DNA from: Wansuia hejianensis
Lineage (GTDB): Bacteria > Bacillota > Clostridia > Lachnospirales > Lachnospiraceae
Assembly: GCF_014337215.1 (NCBI RefSeq)
Contig: NZ_CP060635.1
Span: 1 to 64,000, forward strand
Length of the DNA stretch: 64,000 nt
Reading direction: 5' to 3'
A program made the position numbers and the translations under genes. This document shows, in pieces, positions 7,848-16,695 of the stretch. The notes under the pieces are model-generated. The model searched no databases. It was not told where the DNA came from and worked only from the letters and a program-made list of their open reading frames with translations. Every line of letters begins with the position of its first letter. Within the stretch, counting starts at the first letter, position 1.

Positions 7848-9449
7848 ATGTTTTGCAGTGTGTTATCTGCCGCTATTTCTGGTGTGGAGGCGGTTCCCGT
7901 ATGGGTAGAGGCTGATGTCAGCGACGGGATGCCTGTATTTTCCATGGTGGGCCATGTGACTGCTCAGGTGAAGGAGTCGGCGGACCGGGTGAGGACGGCG
8001 CTGCGGAATTTGAATATTTTTCTGCCGCCCAAGAGGATCACAATTAACCTGGCTCCAGGGGATCTGCGAAAGGAGGGCAGCCGTTTTGACCTGCCCATTG
8101 CGGCGGCAGTTCTGGAAGCTCTGGGAAGGATCCCGCAGGAAGCCCTGGAAGGCGTGATGGTTCTGGGAGAATTGCATCTGGACGGGCGTGTGGAGAAAGT
8201 GACAGGGGTCTTGCCGAGTGTGCTGAACGCAAGGCAGAGGGGCTGCAGAGCCTGTGTGATTCCGTCGGATAATCTCAGGGAAGGGAAAGCGGTGAGCGGC
8301 GTACAGGTATTCGGCATAAAGAACCTCCGGGAGCTGATTACCTATTGCAGGGGAGAGAAGGATGGAGGACAAAGTCCAGTGGCAGTGGAACAGATGGCAG
8401 GGAAAAGAGCAGAGGAGGGTATATTGGAAGCCAGAGCCGGGGGCGTGTGGGCGGACAAGAATATGAATAGGCGCATACCGGATTTTGATGAAATCAAGGG
8501 ACAGGAAACGGTGAAGCGGGCGGCCATGATCGCGGCAGCCGGATTCCATAATCTTCTGCTGTCCGGCCCCCCGGGATCAGGAAAATCCATGGCAGCTCAG
8601 AGAATTCCGGGGATTCTTCCGGAGATGAGCCGGGACGAATGCCTGGAAGTCACCAAAATATACAGTGTGGCGGGGCTTTTGCCAGGTGACGTGCCGATCC
8701 TGACACAGCGTCCTTACCGGGCGCCTCATTACACAGTATCTCCCCAGGCTCTGTGCGGCGGCGGCCGGATTCCCGGGCCGGGGGAGGTGACGCTGGCTCA
8801 CAGAGGGGTGCTGTTCTTGGATGAACTGCCTGAGATGGCGGGCCGGACTCTTGAATTGCTCCGCCAGCCCCTGGAAGAATACAGAATTGTCATTTCCCGC
8901 ACAGGAGGGACCTATCATTTTCCTGCCAGATTTCTGCTGGTGGCTGCCATGAATAGCTGTCCCTGCGGTTGTTATCCGGATATTTCCCGATGCACCTGTA
9001 CGCCGAGAGAGATTCTGGCCTACCGGCAGAGGGTCAGCCAGCCAATTCTGGACAGGATTGACCTGCGGGTTGAGGTTCCGGCTTCCAGCTATCAGGATTT
9101 GAGAAAAAATGACAGGGCTGACGGTACCTCTGAAGCCATACGCCGCAGGGTGTCAGCTGCCTGTGAGGCTCAGCGGGAGCGGTTCGGCCCGGAGGGGATT
9201 TTGTTTAACAGTGAGATACCGGCCGGAGACCTGGATAAATTTTGCCCCTTGACAGGCGAAGGAAGCCGTCTGATGGAAGCGGCGTTCAGGAGTCTGAAGC
9301 TGAGCGCCAGAGGATATCACAGAATATTGAGAGTAGCCAGGACGATTGCCGACTTAGAGGGGGCGGATACGGTCAGCGAAGCCCATGTCAGCGAAGCGGT
9401 CTGCTACAGGCAGCAGAACAGCAGTGTGCTGCCTGCAGAATATTCTTAA
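7848..9449 (+). CDS. comM: YifB/ComM-family Mg-chelatase-like AAA+ ATPase
   Basis: 533 residues. An N-terminal Lon-protease-like S5 fold domain (MFCSVLSAAISGVEAVPVWVEADV onward) precedes a Mg-chelatase-type AAA+ domain with Walker A SGPPGSGKSM (about 238-247) and Walker B GVLFLDELPEM. A Cys-rich insert NSCPCGCYPDISRCTC follows at about 366-380. In naturally competent bacteria ComM is a hexameric helicase that promotes branch migration of incoming DNA; in Clostridia its role is less clear. GAAGGAGC precedes the ATG. It is 18 nt upstream of dprA, a recurrent pairing. Confidence 0.92.
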   Translation: MFCSVLSAAISGVEAVPVWVEADVSDGMPVFSMVGHVTAQVKESADRVRTALRNLNIFLPPKRITINLAPGDLRKEGSRFDLPIAAAVLEALGRIPQEALEGVMVLGELHLDGRVEKVTGVLPSVLNARQRGCRACVIPSDNLREGKAVSGVQVFGIKNLRELITYCRGEKDGGQSPVAVEQMAGKRAEEGILEARAGGVWADKNMNRRIPDFDEIKGQETVKRAAMIAAAGFHNLLLSGPPGSGKSMAAQRIPGILPEMSRDECLEVTKIYSVAGLLPGDVPILTQRPYRAPHYTVSPQALCGGGRIPGPGEVTLAHRGVLFLDELPEMAGRTLELLRQPLEEYRIVISRTGGTYHFPARFLLVAAMNSCPCGCYPDISRCTCTPREILAYRQRVSQPILDRIDLRVEVPASSYQDLRKNDRADGTSEAIRRRVSAACEAQRERFGPEGILFNSEIPAGDLDKFCPLTGEGSRLMEAAFRSLKLSARGYHRILRVARTIADLEGADTVSEAHVSEAVCYRQQNSSVLPAEYS

Positions 9450-9467
9450 AGCCGGGGGTATAAAGCG

Positions 9468-10361
9468 ATGGGAAGAGCTGTATATTATGATAGAAAGAAC
9501 CCGGAATATCCGGAACGCCTCCGGAAGCTGGAAAGGATGCCCGGCGGCCTTTATGTGCTGGGGACTTTGCCTAAAGATAGCAGCAAAAGCGTGGCGGTTG
9601 TCGGAGCCCGCGCATGCAGCGCCTATGGCCGCCAGGAGGCAATTCGCTTCAGCCGGGCACTGGCAGCGCGGGGAGTGCAGATCATCAGCGGGCTGGCATA
9701 TGGTATTGACGCCTGGGCACATCACGGAGCGCTGGAAGGGGGAGGAAAAACCTTTGCTGTATTGGGAAGCGGTGTGGATGTCTGTTATCCCCGGGCTAAT
9801 TATCCTCTCTACAGAAGAATTCTTCAGGAAGGCGGCGGAATACTGTCTGAGTTTGAACCGGGAACCAGGCCGGAGCCCTGGCATTTTCCAATCCGCAACC
9901 GGATCATCAGCGGGCTGGCCGATCTGGTTCTGGTGATAGAAGCCAGAAGCAGGAGCGGTTCACTGATAACTGCAGATTACGCCTTGGAGCAGGGGAAAAG
10001 TGTATATGCCGTGCCCGGGCGCACCGGAGATGAACTCAGCGAGGGCTGTAATGAACTGATTTCACAGGGAGCCGGGATCGCCTGTTCGCCTGCCTCGCTA
10101 TTGGAGGAGCTGGGGATTTTCGCAGGGGAGTCTGAGGAAAACGCGGGGACAGACGGGGATATTTCGGGAGGGCGCAAGGAGAACCTGCCGAAAAATTTAC
10201 AAATAGTTTATAATCAGCTGGCGGGCGGCGAAAAAAGTCTGGAAGAATTAAGGCTCCACACTGGATTGCCGATGGGGATTTTGTCCAATGTTATATTGGA
10301 ATTGCAGCTAAAGGGGTGGATTCGGGAGCTGTACCCTGGGCGTTACGCCAGACGCCGGTGA
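9468..10361 (+). CDS. dprA: DNA-processing protein DprA/Smf
   Basis: 297 residues with the DprA Rossmann core: VAVVGARACSAYG, ISGLAYGIDAWAH, AVLGSGVDVCYPR, FPIRNRIISGL and EARSRSGSLITADYA. A C-terminal winged helix (about 235-297) is present. The N-terminal SAM-like extension of longer DprA proteins is lacking, so it is at the short end of the family. DprA binds ssDNA and loads RecA during transformation. It follows comM closely and precedes topA, the usual order in Clostridia. Confidence 0.93.
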   Translation: MGRAVYYDRKNPEYPERLRKLERMPGGLYVLGTLPKDSSKSVAVVGARACSAYGRQEAIRFSRALAARGVQIISGLAYGIDAWAHHGALEGGGKTFAVLGSGVDVCYPRANYPLYRRILQEGGGILSEFEPGTRPEPWHFPIRNRIISGLADLVLVIEARSRSGSLITADYALEQGKSVYAVPGRTGDELSEGCNELISQGAGIACSPASLLEELGIFAGESEENAGTDGDISGGRKENLPKNLQIVYNQLAGGEKSLEELRLHTGLPMGILSNVILELQLKGWIRELYPGRYARRR

Positions 10362-10428
10362 TACTGAATAAATACCGTTTCATTCAGAGGAAACAATAAT
10401 TGGAAACAGAAATGCGGAAGAAAAGGAC

Positions 10429-10457
10429 TTGCAAGAATTTTTTTTTTGTTGTATATT
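10429..10457 (+). promoter_or_regulatory. Probable topA promoter
   Basis: TTGCAA, 17 nt and TATATT lie within the 147-nt gap after dprA, about 50 nt upstream of the topA GTG. It suggests topA can be transcribed separately from comM-dprA. Confidence 0.5.
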
Positions 10458-10508
10458 TGACTAAATTTGGTTTAAATATAGAAGCAACGGGAATCAGGAG
10501 GCAATGAG

Positions 10509-12578
10509 GTGGCAAAGTATCTGGTAATCGTAGAATCACCGGCGAAAGTAAAAACTGTAAAGAAATTTCTGGGCGCTAATTATGAAGTGGCGGCTTCCAA
10601 CGGCCACGTGCGGGATTTGCCGAAGAGTCAGCTGGGCATTGACGTAGAACATGATTTCGAGCCAAAATATATCACAATCAGGGGAAAGGGGGAGCTTCTG
10701 GCGGGCCTTCGGAAATCTGCGAAGAAAGCGGACAAGGTATATCTGGCGACTGACCCTGACCGGGAAGGGGAAGCGATCTCCTGGCACCTGTCCAAGGCGT
10801 TAAATCTGGATGACAAGAAGATGCGCCGGATCACATTTAATGAAATCACGAAGACAGCCGTCAAATCATCTCTAAAAGAAGCCAGGGATATTGACATGAA
10901 CCTTGTGGATGAACAGCAGGCGCGCAGGTGCCTGGACCGGATGGTGGGCTATGAGATCAGCCCGCTGCTCTGGAAGAAGATCAAACGGGGCCTGAGCGCC
11001 GGCCGGGTGCAGTCAGTGGCCCTCCGGATTATCGGGGACAGAGAGGATGAGATCAACGCCTTTATCCCCCAGGAATATTGGTCTTTGGACGGTGAATTCA
11101 AGGTCCCAGGCGAGAAAAAGCCTCTGGTTGCACATTTTTACGGAAAAGAGAAAGAAAAAATCAATCTGACCTCCGAGGAGCAGCTAAACCAGATATTGAC
11201 AGAACTCGAAGGAAAAGAATTTTCAGTTGCCGAGGTGAAAAAAGGAGAGCGCGTGAAGAAGGCGCCGCTGCCCTTTACGACCAGCACGCTCCAGCAGGAG
11301 GCGGCCAAGGTGCTGAATTTTTCCACCCAGAAGACGATGCGGCTGGCACAGCAGCTTTATGAAGGGATTGATCTTAAGAACAGCGGGACGGTGGGTCTGA
11401 TTTCCTATCTGCGTACAGATTCAACCCGTATTTCAGAAGAGGCAGACAAGGCGGCGCGGGATTACATCCGTGAACAATATGGAGAAGAATACGCGGCAAA
11501 GGGGGATACGACCGAGAATAAGAACAAGAAGGCTCAGGATGCCCACGAGGCGATCCGCCCCACCGATGTGACGAGAACTCCGGTAATCATGAAGGAATCC
11601 CTGTCCCGTGACCAGTTCCGCCTGTATCAGCTGATCTGGAAACGGTTTGTGGCCAGCCGGATGGAGACTGCGCGTTATGAGACCATGTCCGTCCGGATTA
11701 GAGGCGGGGAATATTATTTCCATGTATCGGCGTCCAGAGTGAAGTTTGACGGTTTCCTGTCCGTCTATGTCCAGGAAGAGGATGAGAAAAAAGATAACCA
11801 CACGCAATTGAAGGGAATTGAGAAGGATACGATCCTGACGCTGCAGGAATTTGATAAGGAGCAGCATTTTACACAGCCTCCGGCCCACTATACCGAGGCT
11901 TCCCTTGTTAAGACGCTGGAAGAGCTGGGCATCGGACGTCCCAGCACCTATGCGCCGACAATTACGACGATTATCAACCGGCGGTATGTGGCAAAAGAAA
12001 ATAAAAACCTGTATATGACAGAGCTGGGAGAGATTGTCAATAACATGATGAAGCAGGCGTTTCCCAGCATTGTGGACGTGAATTTTACAGCAAATATGGA
12101 AGGCCTGCTCGACTGTGTGGGAGACGGGAAGGTTGCCTGGAAAACGGTTGTTCGGAATTTCTGGCCGGATTTGGCGGAATCTGTCTCACAGGCTGAAAAA
12201 GAGCTGGAAGAAGTCAAAATCGAGGATGAGGTAACAGATGTGATCTGCGACGTCTGCGGCCGGAATATGGTGGTAAAATATGGGCCCCATGGCAAATTCC
12301 TGGCTTGTCCGGGCTTTCCCGACTGTCGGAACACAAAGCCATATCTGGAAAAGATCGGCGTCAAATGCCCGAAATGCGGCGGAGAGGTCATCCTGAAGAA
12401 AACCAAGAAAGGCCGCCGGTATTATGGCTGCGAACATAATCCGGAGTGCGATTTCATGACCTGGCAGAGACCCTCTTCAGAAAAATGTCCGAAATGCGGC
12501 GGCTACATGTTGGAAAAGGGCAGCCGGCTGGTATGCGGCGACGAAAAATGTGGATATGTTGCAGCAAAGAGACAATAA
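10509..12578 (+). CDS. topA: DNA topoisomerase I
   Basis: 689-residue type IA topoisomerase that relaxes negative supercoils. It starts with the TOPRIM segment MAKYLVIVESPAKVKTVKKF and has acidic TOPRIM residues in ATDPDREGEA. The catalytic tyrosine lies in LISYLRTDSTRIS (about Y300). Three C-terminal zinc ribbons follow: CDVCG..CPGFPDC, CPKCG..CEHNPEC and CPKCG..CGDEKC (about 577-685). The start codon is GTG at 10509, set by AGGAGGCAATGA just upstream; the ATG inside that stretch is out of frame. It is followed by a terminator and codY. Confidence 0.97.
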   Translation: MAKYLVIVESPAKVKTVKKFLGANYEVAASNGHVRDLPKSQLGIDVEHDFEPKYITIRGKGELLAGLRKSAKKADKVYLATDPDREGEAISWHLSKALNLDDKKMRRITFNEITKTAVKSSLKEARDIDMNLVDEQQARRCLDRMVGYEISPLLWKKIKRGLSAGRVQSVALRIIGDREDEINAFIPQEYWSLDGEFKVPGEKKPLVAHFYGKEKEKINLTSEEQLNQILTELEGKEFSVAEVKKGERVKKAPLPFTTSTLQQEAAKVLNFSTQKTMRLAQQLYEGIDLKNSGTVGLISYLRTDSTRISEEADKAARDYIREQYGEEYAAKGDTTENKNKKAQDAHEAIRPTDVTRTPVIMKESLSRDQFRLYQLIWKRFVASRMETARYETMSVRIRGGEYYFHVSASRVKFDGFLSVYVQEEDEKKDNHTQLKGIEKDTILTLQEFDKEQHFTQPPAHYTEASLVKTLEELGIGRPSTYAPTITTIINRRYVAKENKNLYMTELGEIVNNMMKQAFPSIVDVNFTANMEGLLDCVGDGKVAWKTVVRNFWPDLAESVSQAEKELEEVKIEDEVTDVICDVCGRNMVVKYGPHGKFLACPGFPDCRNTKPYLEKIGVKCPKCGGEVILKKTKKGRRYYGCEHNPECDFMTWQRPSSEKCPKCGGYMLEKGSRLVCGDEKCGYVAAKRQ

Positions 12579-12607
12579 ATATTTGCTTCTGTCAGACAGG
12601 AGTTCCC

Positions 12608-12662
12608 ATTGGATATTTATGTTCCGGCCAGTCAATCGGCCGGCATGGATATCCAATTTTGT
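12608..12662 (+). terminator. Intrinsic terminator after topA
   Basis: Outer arms ATTGGATAT/ATATCCAAT and inner arms CCGGCC/GGCCGG form a long hairpin followed by TTTTG. It lies 30 nt after the topA stop codon. Confidence 0.75.
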
Positions 12663-12747
12663 TTAAATGTACGAAGTTCTGCTAAATTTTAAGCATATTT
12701 TAGGTAAAATCGACCGACAGGTTACAAATGCCAAAAATTAATTCGTA

Positions 12748-12793
12748 AATTGTCTGAAAATATCTTGATATTTTGAAAAGTACATGATAAACT
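12748..12793 (+). promoter_or_regulatory. codY promoter with overlapping CodY boxes
   Basis: AATTGTCTGAAAATA (12748-12762) matches the CodY consensus AATTTTCWGAAAATT at 13 of 15 positions. A second, weaker match (11 of 15) covers 12767-12781. They abut and overlap a promoter, TTGATA (12765-12770), 17 nt, TAAACT (12788-12793). CodY bound here would block RNA polymerase, so negative autoregulation is expected. Confidence 0.7.
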
Positions 12794-12838
12794 AATTTTA
12801 AATAAGTAATAGGGAGAAAAAAATGAAAGGAGAATAAA

Positions 12839-13639
12839 ATGAGCGTACAATTATTAGACAAGACCAGAAAGATCAATAAGCTTTTGCATAACAACAATTC
12901 TACCAAGGTCGTATTTAATGACATATGCAAAGTTATGATGGAGTGTCTGGAATCAAATATCCTCGTGATCAGTAAGAAAGGTAAGGTGCTGGGAGTGGCA
13001 AGCTGCCCCGGCGTAGAGGAGATTAAAGAGCTGATCGCGGACACTGTGGGAGGCCATGTAGATGCCCTTTTGAATGATCGTTTCTTAAGCGTTTTGTCTA
13101 CCAAAGAAAATGTCAACCTGCAGACTCTGGGCTTTGAGGGTGAAAACACTGAGAAATACACAGCCATCATTAACCCGATTGAAATTGCAGGCGAGCGTCT
13201 GGGCACGGTATTCATGTACAGGTTTGAACCTCAGTATGATATCGACGATATTATTGTCAGTGAATATGGAACAACGGTCGTCGGCCTGGAAATGATGCGT
13301 TCGGTGAACGAGGAAAATGTGGAGGAGAACAGGAAGATCCAGGTGGTGAAATCTGCTTTCAGCACGCTGTCCTTCTCGGAGCTGGAAGCGATCATCCATA
13401 TATTTGATGAGCTGGACGGCGAAGAGGGAATACTCGTGGCCAGCAAGATCGCAGACCGGGTGGGAATCACCCGTTCCGTAATCGTAAACGCCCTTCGCAA
13501 ATTTGAGAGCGCCGGCGTCATCGAGTCCCGCTCCAGCGGCATGAAGGGAACTTACATCAAAGTCCTGAATGATTATATCTTTGATGAATTAAAAGACATC
13601 AAAGGAAAGAGAAACTCCAAAACAGAAGAAAATCAATAA
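12839..13639 (+). CDS. codY: GTP- and branched-chain-amino-acid-sensing global repressor CodY
   Basis: 266 residues: an N-terminal GAF ligand-binding domain (about 1-160), a linker helix, and a C-terminal winged helix with the CodY recognition segment ASKIADRVGITRSVIVNALRK (split: ASKIADRVGITRS then VIVNALRK, about 201-222). CodY represses nutrient-scavenging genes when GTP and branched-chain amino acids are plentiful. The gene follows topA as in many Lachnospiraceae and lacks the hslUV/clpY neighbours seen in Bacillus. AAAGGAG precedes the ATG. Its own promoter carries CodY boxes. The C-terminus is a few residues longer than in Bacillus. Confidence 0.96.
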   Translation: MSVQLLDKTRKINKLLHNNNSTKVVFNDICKVMMECLESNILVISKKGKVLGVASCPGVEEIKELIADTVGGHVDALLNDRFLSVLSTKENVNLQTLGFEGENTEKYTAIINPIEIAGERLGTVFMYRFEPQYDIDDIIVSEYGTTVVGLEMMRSVNEENVEENRKIQVVKSAFSTLSFSELEAIIHIFDELDGEEGILVASKIADRVGITRSVIVNALRKFESAGVIESRSSGMKGTYIKVLNDYIFDELKDIKGKRNSKTEENQ

Positions 13640-13698
13640 AACCGGACTGAGAAGTCCGTTAGTCTGTCAATGATTTCAGAGGAATATAGTGTAAACAG

Positions 13699-13737
13699 AA
13701 TGCCGCCGGCTTCCGAAAACGGGAACCGGCGGCATTT
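13699..13737 (+). terminator. Probable terminator after codY
   Basis: Arms AATGCCGCCGG / CCGGCGGCATT plus TTCC/GGAA form a very stable hairpin about 60 nt after the stop codon. The T-run is short (TTTG), so efficiency is uncertain. The rest of the 356-nt gap to groES (13738-13880) is AT-rich with no gene seen. Confidence 0.65.
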
Positions 13738-13881
13738 GACAGCTATTTTGGTTTCAGGAAATCCTACTTTATAAAGAAAATGTAAAATGTGAAAAAATGC
13801 AAAAAGTAAGAAAAAACGAGATACATAGAGAAAAAGATGGTTATAATTAAAAAATAAGAGATAATACAATGATTCATAAAG

Positions 13882-13910
13882 TTGCTAAAATCAACCGAAT
13901 TCACTAATAT
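13882..13910 (+). promoter_or_regulatory. groESL sigma-A promoter
   Basis: TTGCTA, 17 nt and TAATAT stand directly upstream of the CIRCE operator, so the start site falls near the operator. Confidence 0.7.
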
Positions 13911-13922
13911 AAGAACCATCAA

Positions 13923-13949
13923 GTAGCACTCAAGTTTGATGAGTGCTAA
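13923..13949 (+). promoter_or_regulatory. CIRCE operator (HrcA binding site)
   Basis: GTAGCACTC-N9-GAGTGCTAA differs from the CIRCE consensus TTAGCACTC-N9-GAGTGCTAA at one position. HrcA repression of groESL, released on heat shock, is established for this element. Confidence 0.93.
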
Positions 13950-13995
13950 TAAAAAGAAAAAGGAACATAAATTTTCTTAAAAGGAGGCTATATAA

Positions 13996-14268
13996 ATGAA
14001 ATTAGTACCGTTAGGCGACAGAGTCGTATTAAAACAGCTGGAAGCAGAAGAGAAGACAAAATCTGGAATCATCCTTACTTCCCAGGCACAGGAGAAACCG
14101 CAGGAAGCAGAAGTCATCGCAGTGGGACCTGGAACTGAAGAAGTGAAGATGGAAGTGAAGAACGGGGATAAGGTAATCTATTCCAAATATGCCGGAACAG
14201 AAGTGAAGCTGGACGGTGAAGAATACATTGTTGTTAAACAGTCAGATATCCTGGCAATTGTAGAGTAA
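13996..14268 (+). CDS. groES: Co-chaperonin GroES
   Basis: 90 residues beginning MKLVPLGDRVVLKQLEAEEK, with the mobile loop KTKSGIILTSQAQEKPQEA and the conserved VIAVGPG and VIYSKYAGTEVK segments. It forms the heptameric lid of the chaperonin. AAGGAGG precedes the ATG. It is co-transcribed with groEL 58 nt downstream and controlled by the CIRCE element. Confidence 0.98.
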   Translation: MKLVPLGDRVVLKQLEAEEKTKSGIILTSQAQEKPQEAEVIAVGPGTEEVKMEVKNGDKVIYSKYAGTEVKLDGEEYIVVKQSDILAIVE

Positions 14269-14326
14269 CTCACTGGCGAAGTATATTACCGATAGTAAGA
14301 ATAAGAGAATTTAGGAGGCTGATATC

Positions 14327-15946
14327 ATGGCAAAAGAAATTAAATACGGAGCAGAAGCGAGAGCTGCTCTTGAAGCAGGTGTGAATAAACTGTCCAATAC
14401 AGTTCGCGTGACCCTGGGACCGAAGGGAAGAAATGTTGTTCTCGATAAACAGTACGGATCTCCGTTAATCACCAACGACGGTGTTACCATCGCAAAAGAA
14501 ATCGAACTGGAAGATGGATTTGAAAATATGGGAGCGCAGCTGATCCGCGAAGTTGCTTCCAAAACCAACGATGTGGCCGGAGACGGTACGACTACCGCAA
14601 CTGTGCTGGCACAGGCTATGATCCATGAGGGAATGAAGAACCTGGCAGCAGGCGCGAATCCCATCGTCCTGAGAAAAGGTATGAAGAAAGCTACTGATAA
14701 AGCAGTAGAGATCATCGCTAAGATGAGCAAGAAGGTTGACGGAAAAGAGCAGATTGCCAGAGTTGCAGCTGTATCTTCCGGAGATGATGAAGTCGGTACC
14801 CTGGTAGCAGACGCCATGGAAAAAGTATCCAAAGACGGAGTTATCACGATTGAAGAGTCCAAAACCATGCTGACTGAGCTGGATCTGGTTGAAGGTATGC
14901 AGTTTGACCGTGGATATGTATCCGCGTACATGGCCACCGATATGGAGAAAATGGAAGCTACCCTGGATAGCCCCTACATCCTGATTACTGACAAGAAGAT
15001 CAGCAACATTCAGGAGATTCTGCCGCTGTTGGAGCAGATCGTACAGTCCGGAGCAAGCCTGCTGATCATCGCTGAAGATGTAGAAGGCGAAGCGCTGTCC
15101 ACCCTGATCGTGAACAAGCTGCGTGGAACTTTCAAGGTAGTGGCTGTAAAAGCACCGGGATACGGCGACAGGAGAAAAGAGATGCTGCAGGATATCGCGA
15201 TCCTGACAGGCGGTAAGGTGATTTCTGAGGAGCTTGGCTATGAATTGAAGGAAGCCACCATGGATATGCTGGGCCGTGCAAAATCTGTTAAGGTTCAGAA
15301 AGAAAACACTGTCATTGTTGACGGTTTTGGCGAAAAGGCTGATATTCAGAGCAGAATCGGCCAGATCAAAGCTCAGATCGGGGAGACCACCTCTGACTTT
15401 GACAGAGAGAAGCTGCAGGAAAGACTTGCTAAGCTGTCTGGCGGCGTAGCTGTTATCCGTGTGGGTGCCGCAACTGAGACTGAGATGAAGGAAGCGAAGC
15501 TGCGCATGGAGGACGCTTTGAACGCGACCCGTGCGGCGGTAGAGGAAGGAATCATCGCCGGAGGCGGTTCCGCATATGTTCATGCTACCAAAGAGCTGGC
15601 TGAATTTGTAGACAGCCTGGAAGGTGATGAGAAGACAGGTGCCAAGATCGTTATGAAAGCCCTGGAATCCCCGCTGGCTACCATCGCAGAGAATGCAGGC
15701 CTGGAAGGCTCAGTGATCATCAATAAAGTAAAAGAATCCAAGATCGGTGTTGGATTTGATGCATACAAAGAGGAATATGTGGACATGGTAAAAGCAGGAA
15801 TTCTGGATCCGGCAAAGGTTACCAGAAGCGCACTGCAGAATGCTACCAGTGTAGCATCCACCCTGCTGACCACTGAATCCGTGGTATCTATCATCAAAGA
15901 GCCCCAGCCCCCGATGCCGGCCGGCGGAGCACCGGGAATGATGTAA
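14327..15946 (+). CDS. groEL: Chaperonin GroEL
   Basis: 539-residue 60-kDa chaperonin. Visible are LGPKGRNVVLDKQYGSP, the ATP-binding AGDGTTTATVLAQ (about 85-97), the apical-domain block AVKAPGYGDRRKEML, and the C-terminal tail GGAPGMM. It folds proteins in an ATP-dependent double ring with GroES. TTAGGAGG precedes the ATG. A long antisense reading frame across it is a coding shadow. Confidence 0.98.
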   Translation: MAKEIKYGAEARAALEAGVNKLSNTVRVTLGPKGRNVVLDKQYGSPLITNDGVTIAKEIELEDGFENMGAQLIREVASKTNDVAGDGTTTATVLAQAMIHEGMKNLAAGANPIVLRKGMKKATDKAVEIIAKMSKKVDGKEQIARVAAVSSGDDEVGTLVADAMEKVSKDGVITIEESKTMLTELDLVEGMQFDRGYVSAYMATDMEKMEATLDSPYILITDKKISNIQEILPLLEQIVQSGASLLIIAEDVEGEALSTLIVNKLRGTFKVVAVKAPGYGDRRKEMLQDIAILTGGKVISEELGYELKEATMDMLGRAKSVKVQKENTVIVDGFGEKADIQSRIGQIKAQIGETTSDFDREKLQERLAKLSGGVAVIRVGAATETEMKEAKLRMEDALNATRAAVEEGIIAGGGSAYVHATKELAEFVDSLEGDEKTGAKIVMKALESPLATIAENAGLEGSVIINKVKESKIGVGFDAYKEEYVDMVKAGILDPAKVTRSALQNATSVASTLLTTESVVSIIKEPQPPMPAGGAPGMM

Positions 15947-15973
15947 TAAAAAAGAAATAAATTTTCCATTTTG

Positions 15974-16009
15974 CAGGAGCCATTGCGTAGACGATGGCTC
16001 CTGTTTGTG
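15974..16009 (+). terminator. Intrinsic terminator after groEL
   Basis: Arms CAGGAGCCAT / ATGGCTCCTG (10 bp, 10-nt loop) are followed by TTTGTGTT, 28 nt after the stop codon. Confidence 0.8.
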
Positions 16010-16062
16010 TTAATATAATTTAAAAGCGCATAATATATTTGCTAATCAGGAGGAGCTACTGT

Positions 16063-16566
16063 ATGAGTGATGTATATACAGAAATTCTGGTGCCGAAGAA
16101 AGTGACGGCGCCGGATATTTTTGTAAAGGTGATTTTAATTTTACTGACGGGAGCCTCTATAGCGGCCGGCGTGATTGTGCGGCCGGCGTTTCTGATCGCG
16201 GCGGCAGTCTTCCTGCTTCTTGATATTCTGCTGATTCCGCGGCTGAGTGTAGAGTACGAGTACCTTTATATCAATGGAGAACTGGATGTTGATAAGATTT
16301 TTTCCAAGAGCAGGCGGAAGCGGGCGGCTGTCTATACGATGGAACAATTGGAGTTGATGGCTCCGGCGGGCTCCGGCCATCTGGAGGAGTATGAGCGCAG
16401 ACAGGGAATCCGGACGGTTAATTTTACTTCCCGGAATCCGGGCGCTCCGGTTTATGTTATGATGATCGTGCGGGACCGGCAGATGGAACGGGTGCTGCTG
16501 GAGCCTGACGAGAAGATGCTGAAGGATCTGAAAATGAAATTTCCCAGAAAAGTATTTTCAGATTGA
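16063..16566 (+). CDS. Small two-helix membrane protein (DUF6106-like)
   Basis: 168 residues: two adjacent hydrophobic helices (about 22-62) followed by a basic and then mixed cytoplasmic domain ending KMKFPRKVFSD. No catalytic motif is seen. It resembles, from memory, the DUF6106 proteins of Lachnospiraceae, which have no assigned function. The frame is open from 16039, but AGGAGGAG is placed only for the ATG at 16063. The guaB promoter begins inside its stop codon, so it is not part of the guaB unit. Confidence 0.7.
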   Translation: MSDVYTEILVPKKVTAPDIFVKVILILLTGASIAAGVIVRPAFLIAAAVFLLLDILLIPRLSVEYEYLYINGELDVDKIFSKSRRKRAAVYTMEQLELMAPAGSGHLEEYERRQGIRTVNFTSRNPGAPVYVMMIVRDRQMERVLLEPDEKMLKDLKMKFPRKVFSD

Positions 16567-16591
16567 CATTCCATTTCATTTTTGCTACACT
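16563..16591 (+). promoter_or_regulatory. guaB promoter
   Basis: TTGACA, 17 nt and TACACT form a strong sigma-A promoter about 105 nt before guaB. Its -35 overlaps the stop codon of the preceding gene. Confidence 0.75.
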
Positions 16592-16607
16592 CAAGTACAA
16601 AATATGG

Positions 16608-16665
16608 AACAGTTCAGCCCGGCGGTTTCAGTGTCAAAAAGCCTGAGGCGGATTGCTGAATTGTT
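16608..16665 (+). promoter_or_regulatory. Structured guaB mRNA leader
   Basis: AACAGTTCAGC (16608-16618) pairs with GCTGAATTGTT (16655-16665) over 11 bp with one G-U. Further pairs (TCAG/CTGA, CCG/CGG) lie inside. It occupies most of the 5' UTR just downstream of the promoter. It does not match the purine, PRPP or ppGpp riboswitch cores that I know. Regulatory function is inference. Confidence 0.45.
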
Positions 16666-16695
16666 GCCAGAATATCACAAAAGGGAGGAAAGAAA

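Noticed and set aside
14465..15583. 372-codon open frame antisense to groEL
   Set aside because: It lies wholly opposite groEL, has no ribosome binding site or recognisable domain, and arises from biased codon use of a highly expressed gene.
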